NCBI GenBank assembly: GCA_036522155.1
Contig: DATDGI010000209.1
Coordinates: forward strand, 1 to 25,729
Source of the DNA: UBA9676 sp036522155
Lineage (GTDB): Bacteria > Actinomycetota > Actinomycetes > Streptosporangiales > Streptosporangiaceae
DNA: 25,729 nt
Direction: 5' to 3'
Under the pieces are notes generated by a model that was given only the letters and a program-made list of their open reading frames with translations, was not told where the DNA came from and did no database searches. This document shows positions 14,581 to 22,573 of the stretch, one piece after another. Every line of letters begins with the position of its first letter. The stretch's first letter is position 1. The position numbers and the translations under genes were made by a program.

Positions 14581-15288
14581 CTAGTCGGCACCGACGACCT
14601 TGAAATGCTGGTTGACGAAGATGTGGTGCGGCCAGTTGACGCCGATGTTGTGGACCTCATACCCGCCGTTGCTCAGCTGCACCACGCGGTCGACAATGCC
14701 ACCGGGGTAGGCGGCCAGTGCCGCTTCGGTCGCTTTGCCGACGGCGGTTCCGCTGACGATCGTCCCTGATCCCTGGCTGTAGCTCGCCGGGATCTGGCCA
14801 GCCTGCTTCGATGTAGAAGCCGCACCGCGCTGGAAGGGGACGACCTGAGCCGCCGTAGCCGCCGCCAGTGCGGCCGGATGCACGATGACCTGCGCGGCCG
14901 CGATGGTCGTATTTTCGGTCGTGCCCAGGACGAGGACGGGTTCGCCCTTGGCGATCGCACTTGCTGAGGCCGGGCTCGTGCCCCGTTGGTACGTCGTGGC
15001 GGACGCCTCGGTGATCGTCACTTTCTGGCCCGCTGATGTTGTCAGGGTGAACCCGGACGGGGACACGCTGCTGACCGTGCCCTCGGTTCCGCCTGCGGCC
15101 GGCCCGGACCGGGCGTTGGATGCCCCGCCGCCGGTTCGCGGGCCGCTGGCGGGGCTGCTGCTAGCACTGGTTGATGCACTGGCCGGGGCGCTGCCGGAGG
15201 CGGCGCTGACAATCGCGTAGGACCCACCCCCGATCGCGATGGCCGCGGCTCCGGCCGCGATGGACATGGTGAGCTTGCGGGAAGCCAC
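14581..15288 (-). CDS. exported protein with DUF5666-like and PepSY-like regions
   Basis: This 235-residue protein starts with a basic, then hydrophobic segment (RKLTMSIAAGAAAIAIGGGS), a signal peptide or membrane anchor. A Ser/Ala/Gly-rich linker (residues 30-70) follows. Residues 70-125 resemble DUF5666: GTVSSVSPSGFTLTTSAGQK, VTITEASATTY, then PVLVLGTTENTTIAAAQVIV. The C-terminal 60 residues (GKATEAALAAYPGGIVDRVV and VNWPHHIFVNQHFKVVGAD) look like a PepSY-type domain, often an inhibitor or extracellular binding module. GTG 15286-15288 is the start, with AGGAG 9 nt upstream. It is probably outside the cytosol; the function is unknown. Both domain names are my reading of the pattern. Confidence 0.8.
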   Translation of the reverse strand: MASRKLTMSIAAGAAAIAIGGGSYAIVSAASGSAPASASTSASSSPASGPRTGGGASNARSGPAAGGTEGTVSSVSPSGFTLTTSAGQKVTITEASATTYQRGTSPASASAIAKGEPVLVLGTTENTTIAAAQVIVHPAALAAATAAQVVPFQRGAASTSKQAGQIPASYSQGSGTIVSGTAVGKATEAALAAYPGGIVDRVVQLSNGGYEVHNIGVNWPHHIFVNQHFKVVGAD

Positions 15289-15529
15289 TTCTCTGGACTC
15301 CTGTCATGGATGCTACTGATCTGAAGACGGGCGGCCGGGACCTGCCGCGGGAAGCGGTTCATCCTGTATCTGGTGAACCGATCCTTGCCCTCATCGTGAA
15401 ATACGGAGATTGCCGCGCTCTGCAATGAAGCTGGACGAAGCCTGCAAACACAATCCGCGAAACCAGCAGAAATGCTCTGCGGGAAGACTGAACCCGCCCG
15501 CCGCCGCGCAACCGGTCGCCCGGGATGGG

Positions 15530-16351
15530 TCAGGCGCGACGGCCCGCCGACCCGGCAAGGTCGCGCAACTCGGCGACGGCCCCCAGCAGGGAAGGCCACC
15601 ATGAGGGCGGGGTGGCGCGCCGCGGGTTGCACAGGTGGTCCATGACGACACGGAAAATGGCGGCGCGCAGCAGGTACTGATAGGCATCCGGGCGGCCGTC
15701 GATGACCGGCAGCACCGAGCGGTCCGCGCCTTCCCAGATCATGGCGTCGATGACCACGATGGCGGTGGCAAACAGGGCAGGACGCCAATACGGCGACAGG
15801 TCGATGATCGCCGGCGGCAGATCCAGATGGAACAGCACGTTGCCAGACAGGTCACCGTGGATCAGCTGGGCTCGCCCACCGACCGGGCGCAGCTGCCCTG
15901 CCAGCCGGGCGACAGGACCCAGCGTGGTGAACTCGCTGAGGACAGCGCCGTCCCACGCGGCTTGGTCAGCCCGGGCGAACGGGTCGCTGCGCCGACGGTG
16001 CCAGCCGGGCACCGGGATGCCGGCGGTGGCCCGATGGAACCGCTCCCCCACGGCGCAGATCTCGGCCCACCGCCGCGGCATGTATTCCCCGACGACTCGC
16101 TGCCAGGCGCTCCAGCCGGCTACGGCAAGCCGACCGTCGCGGGCACGAACCGGCCGGGCAAGGCGGAACCCGTCCTCGCCGATGCCGCCCAGGACCTGTT
16201 CCTGCCACACCAGCGCCTCGGGGGTCATGTCCAGCGGCTTGAAGACCAATGAGCCTGCGCCCCATGCTGTCCCCTGACCGCCGCGAAGCGGCCGGAGATC
16301 TCGATGATCGACATCGAAAGCGGCTAGCAGCTGCTCAGGAGGTCCCGCCAT
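15530..16351 (-). CDS. TIGR02569-type protein, aminoglycoside phosphotransferase-like fold
   Basis: The 273-residue protein begins AGPPEQLLAAFDV and contains GGQGTAWGAGSLVFKP (nucleotide-binding part). The catalytic loop is HGDLSGNVLFH and the metal-binding aspartate is in PAIIDLSPYWRP. This is the APH/choline-kinase pattern of the actinobacterial family TIGR02569. Whether it phosphorylates anything is not known; resistance should not be assumed. The frame is open to 16453, but ATG 16349-16351 matches the family start, and GAGGAG lies a little upstream. The 15289-15529 gap downstream has no recognised gene. Confidence 0.82.
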   Translation of the reverse strand: MAGPPEQLLAAFDVDHRDLRPLRGGQGTAWGAGSLVFKPLDMTPEALVWQEQVLGGIGEDGFRLARPVRARDGRLAVAGWSAWQRVVGEYMPRRWAEICAVGERFHRATAGIPVPGWHRRRSDPFARADQAAWDGAVLSEFTTLGPVARLAGQLRPVGGRAQLIHGDLSGNVLFHLDLPPAIIDLSPYWRPALFATAIVVIDAMIWEGADRSVLPVIDGRPDAYQYLLRAAIFRVVMDHLCNPRRATPPSWWPSLLGAVAELRDLAGSAGRRA

Positions 16352-16598
16352 CACGACCAGCATTCTCCTCGCCCTCGGCCCCCCGCCGCTGTATACCCAC
16401 CAGCCCAAGCGGGCGCCAGAAGGGCCCGGCAGCGCACGACGGCTCCCGGGCACAGATCATCCGGCTCTGCGGCGAACGAGCGTGACGTCGTCAGGCCTCG
16501 GATGACCGCACCGATCAGCGGCTACGGGATCCCGTTGGGCGGTGTTCAGCCACAGAACGTGATGCCGGCCTGGCTGGAGTTCTGCTCCAAGCGCGGAG

Positions 16599-17138
16599 TT
16601 AGCTGGATGACGTCTGCTGATGGCCTGGTTCTGGCCCGCCTGAATGCCCACCCTCAAGCTGTCGGGCGGCGAGCTCAACCGGGGGCCGGTAGCCGCGAGA
16701 GCTGTTGATGTTGCGGTGCAGCTCCTGGTTCAGCTCGCCGAGGTCAAGATGTGCCAGGCCACCAGCATCGCTGATGGCCACCTCACAGAGGAACGCCATG
16801 TCGTTCATGCACCCCAGCACGCTGCGGTCCGCGGTCTTGGCCAAGATCAGCTCCTGCGAGCGCAGGTTGCCGAACGTTGCAGGCGGCAGGCCCTCGCGGC
16901 GCAGTTCCCGCTCGACCAGCCCGGTGACCAGACGGTGGGTTGCGCGCAGGTCCGCTGCCCGCACGCCGGGCTCGAAGATCGAAAACAGAGTGGCAGCGTG
17001 AGTGAGCAGCAGGCACTTGCGCCGGTCAAACCAGAGCAGGTTGGCGTACCAGTCCCCGGCATCTGGCACGGGCCCGGGCTCGGCGACGCGGCCCGCGCCG
17101 AGGACAGCCAGCAGCTTCTTTGTGCACCGCAGGACCAC
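16599..17138 (-). CDS. DUF6933 family protein
   Basis: The family part starts VLRCTKKLLAVLGA and goes on through DWYANLLWFDRRKCLLLTHA, TLFSIFEPGV, LAKTADRSVLGCMNDMAFL and ELNQELHRNINSSRGYRPP. The FDRRKCLLLTHA and ADRSVLGCMNDMA blocks are characteristic of DUF6933, whose function is unknown. The last 25 residues are polar and probably not conserved. The start is GTG 17136-17138: TATGAT lies exactly 6 nt upstream, so the transcript is probably leaderless, and the family begins at this residue. The frame is open further, to 17219, without support. It diverges from the unknown gene at 17253. The gap 16352-16598 beyond its 3' end holds nothing I can support. Confidence 0.82.
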   Translation of the reverse strand: MVLRCTKKLLAVLGAGRVAEPGPVPDAGDWYANLLWFDRRKCLLLTHAATLFSIFEPGVRAADLRATHRLVTGLVERELRREGLPPATFGNLRSQELILAKTADRSVLGCMNDMAFLCEVAISDAGGLAHLDLGELNQELHRNINSSRGYRPPVELAARQLEGGHSGGPEPGHQQTSSS

Positions 17139-17144
17139 CAGCCG

Positions 17145-17150
17145 ATCATA
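17145..17150 (-). promoter_or_regulatory. -10 element of the DUF6933 gene (leaderless)
   Basis: TATGAT, one base off the TATAAT consensus, ends 6 nt before the GTG start. Confidence 0.45.
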
Positions 17151-17240
17151 GGGATGCGGCGCCCAGAGCGCCGGCCAGGACGTGGCCGCTGCCCGCCATG
17201 CCACCGTCCCGAAGGCCAAACGGCCGGCCCAGTTCTGCCC

Positions 17241-17246
17241 TACCGT
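17241..17246 (+). promoter_or_regulatory. -10 element of the gene at 17253 (leaderless)
   Basis: TACCGT is followed after 6 nt by ATG 17253. No ribosome binding site is present. Confidence 0.4.
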
Positions 17247-17252
17247 CTGGGT

Positions 17253-17741
17253 ATGCCTGCCAGGAAACTGCCCGCGCCCCAGGACGCGGCCACCGCCCGC
17301 CGGATCCTGCTCGGCGGGCTGGCCCGGGATACTGAGGTGGCCGAGCTGGTGGGCGAGCTAGTGCCCCTGCATCCCCGCAACAACACCTTCCCCGGCGAGG
17401 TCTTCCTCCATGTCGCCGCCGACGCGCTGGACTGGTGCGAGGCCAGCCGCGCCGACCCGCTGGCCTTGGAACAGATGCGGGAACGGTTCCTACCCGAGTG
17501 CGCCTTCCGCGGCCGGCAGAACAACAAGCTCCAGTTCGCGATCCTGGCAGCAGCGGCGCTCCGTGGCGGAACCGAGCCGGACTTGCTTGACGAGGTCGCC
17601 TGGTGGCAGACCGACGACTTCTGGCAGTACGCCCTGTACGCGGCGGTCGCCTACATCCGCGCCGCCGCTGAACGAGCCGACGTGCCGGCGCGCCAGGTAT
17701 GCCAGGAACTGGCCCGGCGCGACGACCTGCGGCCCGAATGA
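17253..17741 (+). CDS. 162-residue hypothetical protein, all-helical
   Basis: The protein begins MPARKLPAPQDAATARRILL and contains LVPLHPRNNTFPGEVFLHVA, ADALDWCEAS, FLPECAFRGRQNNKLQFAIL, AAAALRGGTEPDLLDEVAWW, and FWQYALYAAVAYIRAAAERA. It looks soluble and alpha-helical. I recognise no named family, though it reads like a genuine conserved actinobacterial protein. The frame runs back to 16644, but ATG 17253 is chosen because TACCGT lies 6 nt before it. It diverges from DUF6933. Its stop overlaps the ATG of the VOC-like scrap (ATGA). Confidence 0.75.
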   Translation: MPARKLPAPQDAATARRILLGGLARDTEVAELVGELVPLHPRNNTFPGEVFLHVAADALDWCEASRADPLALEQMRERFLPECAFRGRQNNKLQFAILAAAALRGGTEPDLLDEVAWWQTDDFWQYALYAAVAYIRAAAERADVPARQVCQELARRDDLRPE

Positions 17742-17824
17742 GCGTCGCTGAGGGCCGGCGCAAGGTGGTCTACCGCGACCCTGACGGCAACGAGATCGGC
17801 TTCGGCGGCGCCCCGCCCGGGTGA
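17738..17824 (+). pseudogene. C-terminal remnant of a VOC (glyoxalase-like) protein
   Basis: A 28-residue frame starts at ATG 17738, overlapping the previous stop as ATGA. It contains KVVYRDPDGNEIGFGGAPPG. The motif (F/Y)RDPDGNEIGFGGAP is the typical last strand of VOC-superfamily proteins, with the metal-binding Glu. The rest of the domain is absent, so this is a remnant or a tiny coupled frame. No upstream frame completes it. Confidence 0.5.
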
Positions 17825-17896
17825 CCGGCGCATCCTGACCGCAGCATGAGCAAGCGTTGCGTGCGTTGCCGGGGACGCGACGGCAGCGGCACCCGA

Positions 17897-18623
17897 TCAG
17901 CTCGGAGGGCTGGGATCCGGTCTGGTTGGCTTGAGAAGGCGCAGGATCAGAAATCCTGGTTGCTTGCTCAGCTTCTCGTAGTCTTCGGGTAGCGGTCGCG
18001 CATTGTTTCGGCGGGACCGGCTCGATCAGTTTTTCGATGAGGAATCCAGCATCGGTAGCAGCCGTGCACAGAGCTGACAGCGGTTCACGCCAAAAGCGCA
18101 CTGGCTGGTCTCCCGATGGGGTAGGCCAGATGTCGGTCTCCAGGGTGGTTTGGAAGTAGGAGCCGCCTGTGCGCAGCCAATCCATCACCGGGTGCTGCGT
18201 GGATACCACAGCTGCCCCGCCGGGCCGCAGGACGCGGCAGAACTCGGCGAATGCGGCCGCGCGGTCGCTGGCGTAGTGAATGGCCAGCGCGCAGACGATG
18301 AGGTCGAAGGCGCCATCGCGGTAGGGCAGCGGCTCCCCGAGCGCCGCCTGGTCGATTCGCACCCGGCCTGCTGTCCGCTGCCTGGCCAAGCTCACCATCA
18401 CCGGGCTCGCATCAAAGGCGGTGACTTCGGCCCCTCGCCCCAGTAGTTCACGCAGGTACAGGCCGGGGCCGCAGGCTGCGTCCAAGACCTGCCGCCCGGC
18501 GACGAGCCCTAGCGCGGCCAGCACCGCCGGCCGGTCGTAATGCGCGTTGTACGCACTGTCCGCCGCACGCTGCTGAAAGCTCAGGCCCATCCTGTCGTAG
18601 GCATCCCACAGGTCCTCACCCAC
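17897..18623 (-). pseudogene. class I SAM methyltransferase, C-terminus broken by two one-base deletions
   Basis: The first 200 residues are intact. GTG 18621-18623 gives GEDLWDAYDRMGLSFQQR, SAM motif I is VLDAACGPGLYLREL, motif II VTAFDASPVM, motif IV FDLIVCALAIHYA, and VLRPGGAAVVSTQHPVMDWL follows. At about 18009 and again near 17986 one G seems missing from CCGGAA. Restoring both recovers ETMRDRYPEDYEKLSKQPGF, LILRLLKP and a stop at 17897-17899, giving a normal 242-residue enzyme. As it stands, the frame runs on to 17490 through antisense sequence of the plus-strand gene at 17253, which is not natural. It follows the oxidoreductase gene by 69 nt and may share its operon. Confidence 0.75.
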
Positions 18624-18692
18624 GCAGACACCATGTCACACGCCGGCAACGCCGACCGGCCGAGCCAGCACCACCACCCACTTCGCCGAGAT

Positions 18693-19692
18693 CTACGGTG
18701 CTTCGGTGTGATCATCCTGGTCGACGTCAGTCGACGTGATGACCAGCTTGCCCTTGGCCCGCCCTTCGCCCAGGTATCGCAGTGCCTGCGGGACCTCGCT
18801 GAGTGAGAACAGCCGGTCGATGACCGGCACGATGGTGCCCGCTTGGCAGAGTCCGGCGACGGTAACCAGGTCCTGTGGGTTGGGCTGGATGGCTAGGAGG
18901 CGTATCTTCTTGCCCGCCTTGCGTCCGATCAGCGGTCCTGCGAGCAGCACCTGCAGCAGCGTCGGGACAGACCCGCCAACGTAGAGGTAGCGCCCGTTCG
19001 CCGCTAGGGCGCGCCGGTAGTCGAACACCGAACGATGCGCGGCCAGATCGAGCACGAGGTCGTACTGTTCGCCGGTCCTGGTGAAGTCCGTACGGGTGTA
19101 GTCGACGACCAGGTCCGCGCCGAGCGAGCGCACGAAATCGAGCTTTCCGGCGTTATCGACTCCTGTCACCTGGACGCCGGCCAGCTTGGCAAGCTGCACG
19201 GCGAACATGCCCGCACCCCCGCCGGCGCCGTTGACCAGCACCTTCTGCCCGCGCTGGACACGTCCCTTGCGCCGTATCCCCTGCAGGGCGATGACGCCTG
19301 CCTGTGGGATGGCCGCCGCCTCCTCGAAGGACACGCCGGCCGGCTTGGCCGCCAACGCCTGCTCCCGCCCGCACACATACTCGGCGAAGCCGCCCATCAG
19401 GGCCAGGTTGTCGCCGAAGACCTCATCGCCGGGCCGGAACCGCGTGACTGTCCGGCCGATGGCCTCGACCCGCCCGGCGACGTCGGATCCCAAGATCCTG
19501 AAACGCGGCCGCACCGGCCCGCGGATGCGCTCATACAGTGGCTTGCCCCGCAGCGTCTCCCAGTCGGATGCGTTGACAGAGACTGCACACACCTTGATCA
19601 GGACTTGGTCGTCTTTTGGGGCGAGGCCGCTCGACGTCCTCGAGCCGCAACACCTCGGGTGGTCCGTACCGCGCGTACACCACGGCCTTCAT
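18693..19692 (-). pseudogene. zinc-less MDR alcohol dehydrogenase/quinone reductase, one-base frameshift
   Basis: ATG 19690-19692 starts MKAVVYARYGPPEVLRLEDV. After ERPRPK the frame breaks in a run of four A (19614-19617). Dropping one A continues DDQVLIKVCAVSVNASDWET and then 299 residues without a break: ILGSDVAGRVEAIG, FRPGDEVFGDN, AAIPQAGVIALQGI, VLVNGAGGGAGMFAVQLAKL and LGADLVVDYTRTDF. The corrected protein is 332 residues, normal for the family. Structural-zinc cysteines are absent. Members reduce quinones or enones with NADPH. If the extra A is real, the gene is dead or makes a protein lacking the first 30 residues. Confidence 0.8.
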
Positions 19693-19892
19693 GCCCCAGC
19701 AGTATCACCGACGGCGTCCACCGCATAATGGCTGCGGCACCGGCCCCTGACAGTTGCCGTGAAGCTTTGACAGCATCAGACTCCTGCTGACACGCGGGCT
19801 CAGAACCCCGCCGTCATGCCCTCCAAGGGCATCCTCTATTGCCGCCGCCAGCCCGGGAGGATCTGGCCGAGGAGCGTCACCGGTGTTATCCG

Positions 19893-20369
19893 TCAATGCT
19901 CGCCGTCTGGGGTTTGCTGGTTGACCAGGTCTTGCCAGGTCTTACCGCTGCGCACGCTCGCGGGACGCTCGGCGACGATGTCTGAGCCTGCTTGCGCGTG
20001 CTGATCGCGGACTTTGACGAGGATCCAGCGGTGCTCGCCGGTGCGGGTCAGGCCGAACCGGCCGGAGAGCTTGCGCCCATTCAGGGTGAAGGACAGATGA
20101 TCGGGCTCATCGCGCACAATCTCGGCGGTGCCCTCATCCCAGATGATCACGGCGCCGCTGCCGCGCGACTGTCCCTCATGAACGCCCTCGAAATCACCCG
20201 CTGACAGGTCATGATCCTCGACCGGCACGGCAAGGCGCCGGACCCCGGGATCAAGCGAGGGGCCCTTGGGCACAGCCCATGAGCGCAGGACCTCGCCAGC
20301 TTGGATCCGCAAGTCGAAATGCAGCGTCGTCGCGTCATGAAGCTGCACGACGAAGCGCGACCTCATCAC
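19893..20369 (-). CDS. standalone DNA-ligase-D 3'-phosphoesterase domain protein
   Basis: The roughly 158-residue protein is the phosphoesterase (PE) domain of LigD on its own. It shows RFVVQLHDATTLHFDLRI (metal-binding His and Asp), VLRSWAVPKGPSLDPGVRRL, AVPVEDHDLSAGDFEG, SGAVIIWDEGTAEI and GRFGLTRTGEHRWILVK. In bacterial end joining this domain trims 3' phosphates and ribonucleotides. No Ku or ligase gene lies in the window. GTG 20367-20369 is taken as start because TACGGT lies 6 nt before it; ATG 20364-20366 is next. The frame is open to 20552 but the extension looks non-coding. It diverges from the DUF899 gene. Confidence 0.88.
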   Translation of the reverse strand: MMRSRFVVQLHDATTLHFDLRIQAGEVLRSWAVPKGPSLDPGVRRLAVPVEDHDLSAGDFEGVHEGQSRGSGAVIIWDEGTAEIVRDEPDHLSFTLNGRKLSGRFGLTRTGEHRWILVKVRDQHAQAGSDIVAERPASVRSGKTWQDLVNQQTPDGEH

Positions 20370-20375
20370 GACGCG

Positions 20376-20381
20376 ACCGTA
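20376..20381 (-). promoter_or_regulatory. -10 element of the 3'-phosphoesterase gene (leaderless)
   Basis: TACGGT ends 6 nt before GTG 20369, and no ribosome binding site is present. Confidence 0.4.
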
Positions 20382-20563
20382 CAGCCTGTGGGCCTCCCGG
20401 TCGTGGACGGAAGCATGGCCGGGGACGACTGGGGGCCGCACCGATGAGTTCGGTTGCGCCGAGGCGTCTGACACTGTACGAGCAACTCCCGCCCAAGAGG
20501 CGGCGCCGCTGGTCCAAAGTGCTTTCAACCGCCGGATCGCCGGCGATCGCAAAGGAGTGAGAG

Positions 20564-21193
20564 ATGACCAATATTCCGGAGATCGTTTCAGCCGAGCGGT
20601 GGCAGCAGGACCGCGACGAGTTGCTCAAGGCCGAGAAGGAGGCCACTCGCGCGCTGGACGCGCTCGCCGCGCGCCGCCGCCGGCTCCCGATGGTCAAGTT
20701 CGACAACAGCAAGTATGTGTTTGCCACGTCAGCAGGTCCGAAAACCCTGCTCGACTTGTTCGCCGGACAGCAACAACTCGCCGTCTACCAGTTCATGGAC
20801 AACGGGCCCGACGACTACTGCCCAGGCTGCACCCACTTCACCAACAACGTCGCCGATTTGGCGGCGCTGGCCAGCAACGGGGTCAGCTGGGCGACAGTGT
20901 CCAACATGCCGCTCGCCCAGATCGAGGCCTACAAGGCGCGGATGGGCTGGACCATGCCATTCGTGTCGTCGCACGGCACGACGTTCGCCGACGACTGCGG
21001 CGCAGGTGGCGGCTTCATGCTCACCGTGTTCCTGCGCGACGGCCAGGACGTCTACCGGACCTACTGCACCACCGCCCGCGGTGTGGACCGGCTCCTGTTC
21101 GTCAACAACATCCTCGACCTCGCCCCGTATGGACGCCAGGAGGACTGGGAAGATTCCCCGCCTGGCTGGCCGCAGCATCCCACGTACGGGTAG
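20564..21193 (+). CDS. DUF899 family thioredoxin-fold protein
   Basis: The 209-residue protein starts TNIPEIVSAERWQQDRDELL. It then shows the RRRRLPMVKFD motif, LLDLFAGQQQLAVYQFM, DDYCPGCTHFTNNV with a CxxC pair, and NGVSWATVSNMPLAQIEAYK. GWTMPFVSSHGTTFADDCG and a C-terminal ILDLAPYGRQEDWEDSPPGW complete the DUF899 pattern. The family has a thioredoxin-like fold but no proven reaction; a redox role is inferred from the CPGC motif. AGGAG lies about 7 nt before the ATG. The next gene begins 245 nt downstream. Nothing supportable lies in 21194-21438. Confidence 0.93.
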   Translation: MTNIPEIVSAERWQQDRDELLKAEKEATRALDALAARRRRLPMVKFDNSKYVFATSAGPKTLLDLFAGQQQLAVYQFMDNGPDDYCPGCTHFTNNVADLAALASNGVSWATVSNMPLAQIEAYKARMGWTMPFVSSHGTTFADDCGAGGGFMLTVFLRDGQDVYRTYCTTARGVDRLLFVNNILDLAPYGRQEDWEDSPPGWPQHPTYG

Positions 21194-21438
21194 GTGAGGC
21201 GGCAAGCACCCCGGTTCGTGGAAGCCACCAAGACTGTCCGGATCGTCACTAGCCACCTGCCGGGCATGAACTGCGCCAGGATGCGCACCGCCGTTTAGCG
21301 GTATATCAATTCGGTGGGCGGGACGGCGCGTCCCGGGAGTGGTCCAGCTCCTGCCGGGAGACGCCGATGCACCAGCAGCCGGTGAGGCCGCTCGGTGGTA
21401 CCGTCGGCGACACGACGGGCCGAAACGGGAGGGTAACG

Positions 21439-22485
21439 ATGGCCGCACCGCTACAGGTGATCGCGTTGAGCTTCAGTCGCGACGCCGGTTTCGAGGATCG
21501 GATCCTGGCAGAGGTCGACCGTCTCCGCGGGCGGGGGGTTCTTCGCCTGCTTGACATGCTTTTCATTGCCAAGAGCCAGGACGGCGCCATCGAGCGGCTG
21601 ACCATCGGTGATGACGAGGATTTCGGCTCGCTTTTGGCAGCAGTTGTTCCGGTTGCGGACGGCGGTCCGGCAGTGCCGGCGCCAGCTGACGGTCCAGCGG
21701 CCTTCGACCCGGCCGATGCGTGGGCTCTGGCCGATTCTCTTCAGCCGGGGACCGCTATGGCCTTCCTGCTCGTCGAGCACCATTGGGCCGGGCCGCTGTT
21801 TGGCGCAATCGCCGAGACCGGCGGCATGCTGATCGGCGAGGGCTTCCTGACCGCCGAGGCAGGGCTGGTGGTGGGAGCCGAGGTCGCCGCCATGGAGGAA
21901 GCAGCTGAGGTGATCGCCCAGGCCCAGGCCGATGAAGCCGACGCCTTGCTCGCGGCGGTAGCGGCACGGGCTCAGGCGGCCGAGGCAGTTGCCGATTCGG
22001 AGCGGATCCAGTCCGCCGCTGCCGCCGACGCCGTCCGGGCGCTGATCGCCGCCGGGCTGGTCGAGGAGGCAGCCGCGCACGAGGCGGTCACGGCGCTGGC
22101 CACGGCTGGCCTGATCGTAGCCGCCGCCGGCCAGGCCGCCGAAGACGCCGTAGCCGAAGACGCCGCTGCCGTGCACGCCGCCGACGAGGTGACCGCCGCG
22201 TCCCTGGCGGAATCCCTCGCCACCATCGCCGCCGCCGACGAGGTCGCCATCGAAGCTACCGGCGAAGCCGAGGAGCGGGTCAGGGCGGCGTCGATCACCA
22301 TGGCCGAGGCCCAGATTCTGCGCTACCTCCCCAAACCACTCCCCTTCTCCGTTATCGCCGACAAGCTGGGCATCTCCCGGTCAGCGGCCAAGGAGCGAGC
22401 GGCACGTCTCTACAGGAGACTCGGAGTCCACAGCCGGGACGAGGCGGTCAGCCGGGCCCGCTCCCTCGGCCTCATCCGCGGCTAG
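21439..22485 (+). CDS. DUF6325-like domain fused to alanine-rich helices and a LuxR-type HTH
   Basis: The 348-residue protein has three parts. Residues 1-130 (QVIALSFSRDAGFEDRILAE, VLRLLDMLFIAKSQDG, MAFLLVEHHWAGPLFGAI) resemble DUF6325/DUF1269 proteins of unknown role. Residues 140-290 are very alanine-rich and proline-free, with a repeated unit like VRALIAAGLVEEAAAHEAV then TALATAGLI, which recalls SHOCT-type helices. Residues 295-348 are a LuxR/GerE-like helix-turn-helix: ILRYLPKPLPFSVIADKLGI, SRSAAKERAARLYRRLGV, HSRDEAVSRARSLGLI. GGGAGGG precedes ATG 21439 by 5 nt. No receiver domain is present, so it may sense through the first part. DNA binding is inferred. Confidence 0.85.
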   Translation: MAAPLQVIALSFSRDAGFEDRILAEVDRLRGRGVLRLLDMLFIAKSQDGAIERLTIGDDEDFGSLLAAVVPVADGGPAVPAPADGPAAFDPADAWALADSLQPGTAMAFLLVEHHWAGPLFGAIAETGGMLIGEGFLTAEAGLVVGAEVAAMEEAAEVIAQAQADEADALLAAVAARAQAAEAVADSERIQSAAAADAVRALIAAGLVEEAAAHEAVTALATAGLIVAAAGQAAEDAVAEDAAAVHAADEVTAASLAESLATIAAADEVAIEATGEAEERVRAASITMAEAQILRYLPKPLPFSVIADKLGISRSAAKERAARLYRRLGVHSRDEAVSRARSLGLIRG

Positions 22486-22499
22486 CAATCGGCCGCGGG

Positions 22500-22520
22500 A
22501 GGAGCGGGGGTGCCCCTCCT
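22500..22520. terminator. hairpin between convergent genes
   Basis: AGGA-GC-GGGG, loop GTG, CCCC-TCCT form an 8-bp stem with a two-base bulge, and flanking GGCC repeats (22491-22494 and 22521-22524) can extend it. It lies in the 88-nt gap between the convergent stops at 22485 and 22574. Confidence 0.45.
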
Positions 22521-22573
22521 GGCCGGGGAGCACGCAGGAGTTCGCCGGAACGCGTCCGGGTCGGGATCGTGTC

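Noticed and set aside
16644..17252. N-terminal extension of the gene at 17253
   Set aside because: It is antisense to DUF6933 and rich in R, P and G. A promoter and leaderless start lie at 17241-17253.
17490..17896. C-terminal extension of the methyltransferase frame
   Set aside because: It is reached only because of frameshifts. It reads antisense through the gene at 17253-17741 and has no methyltransferase features.
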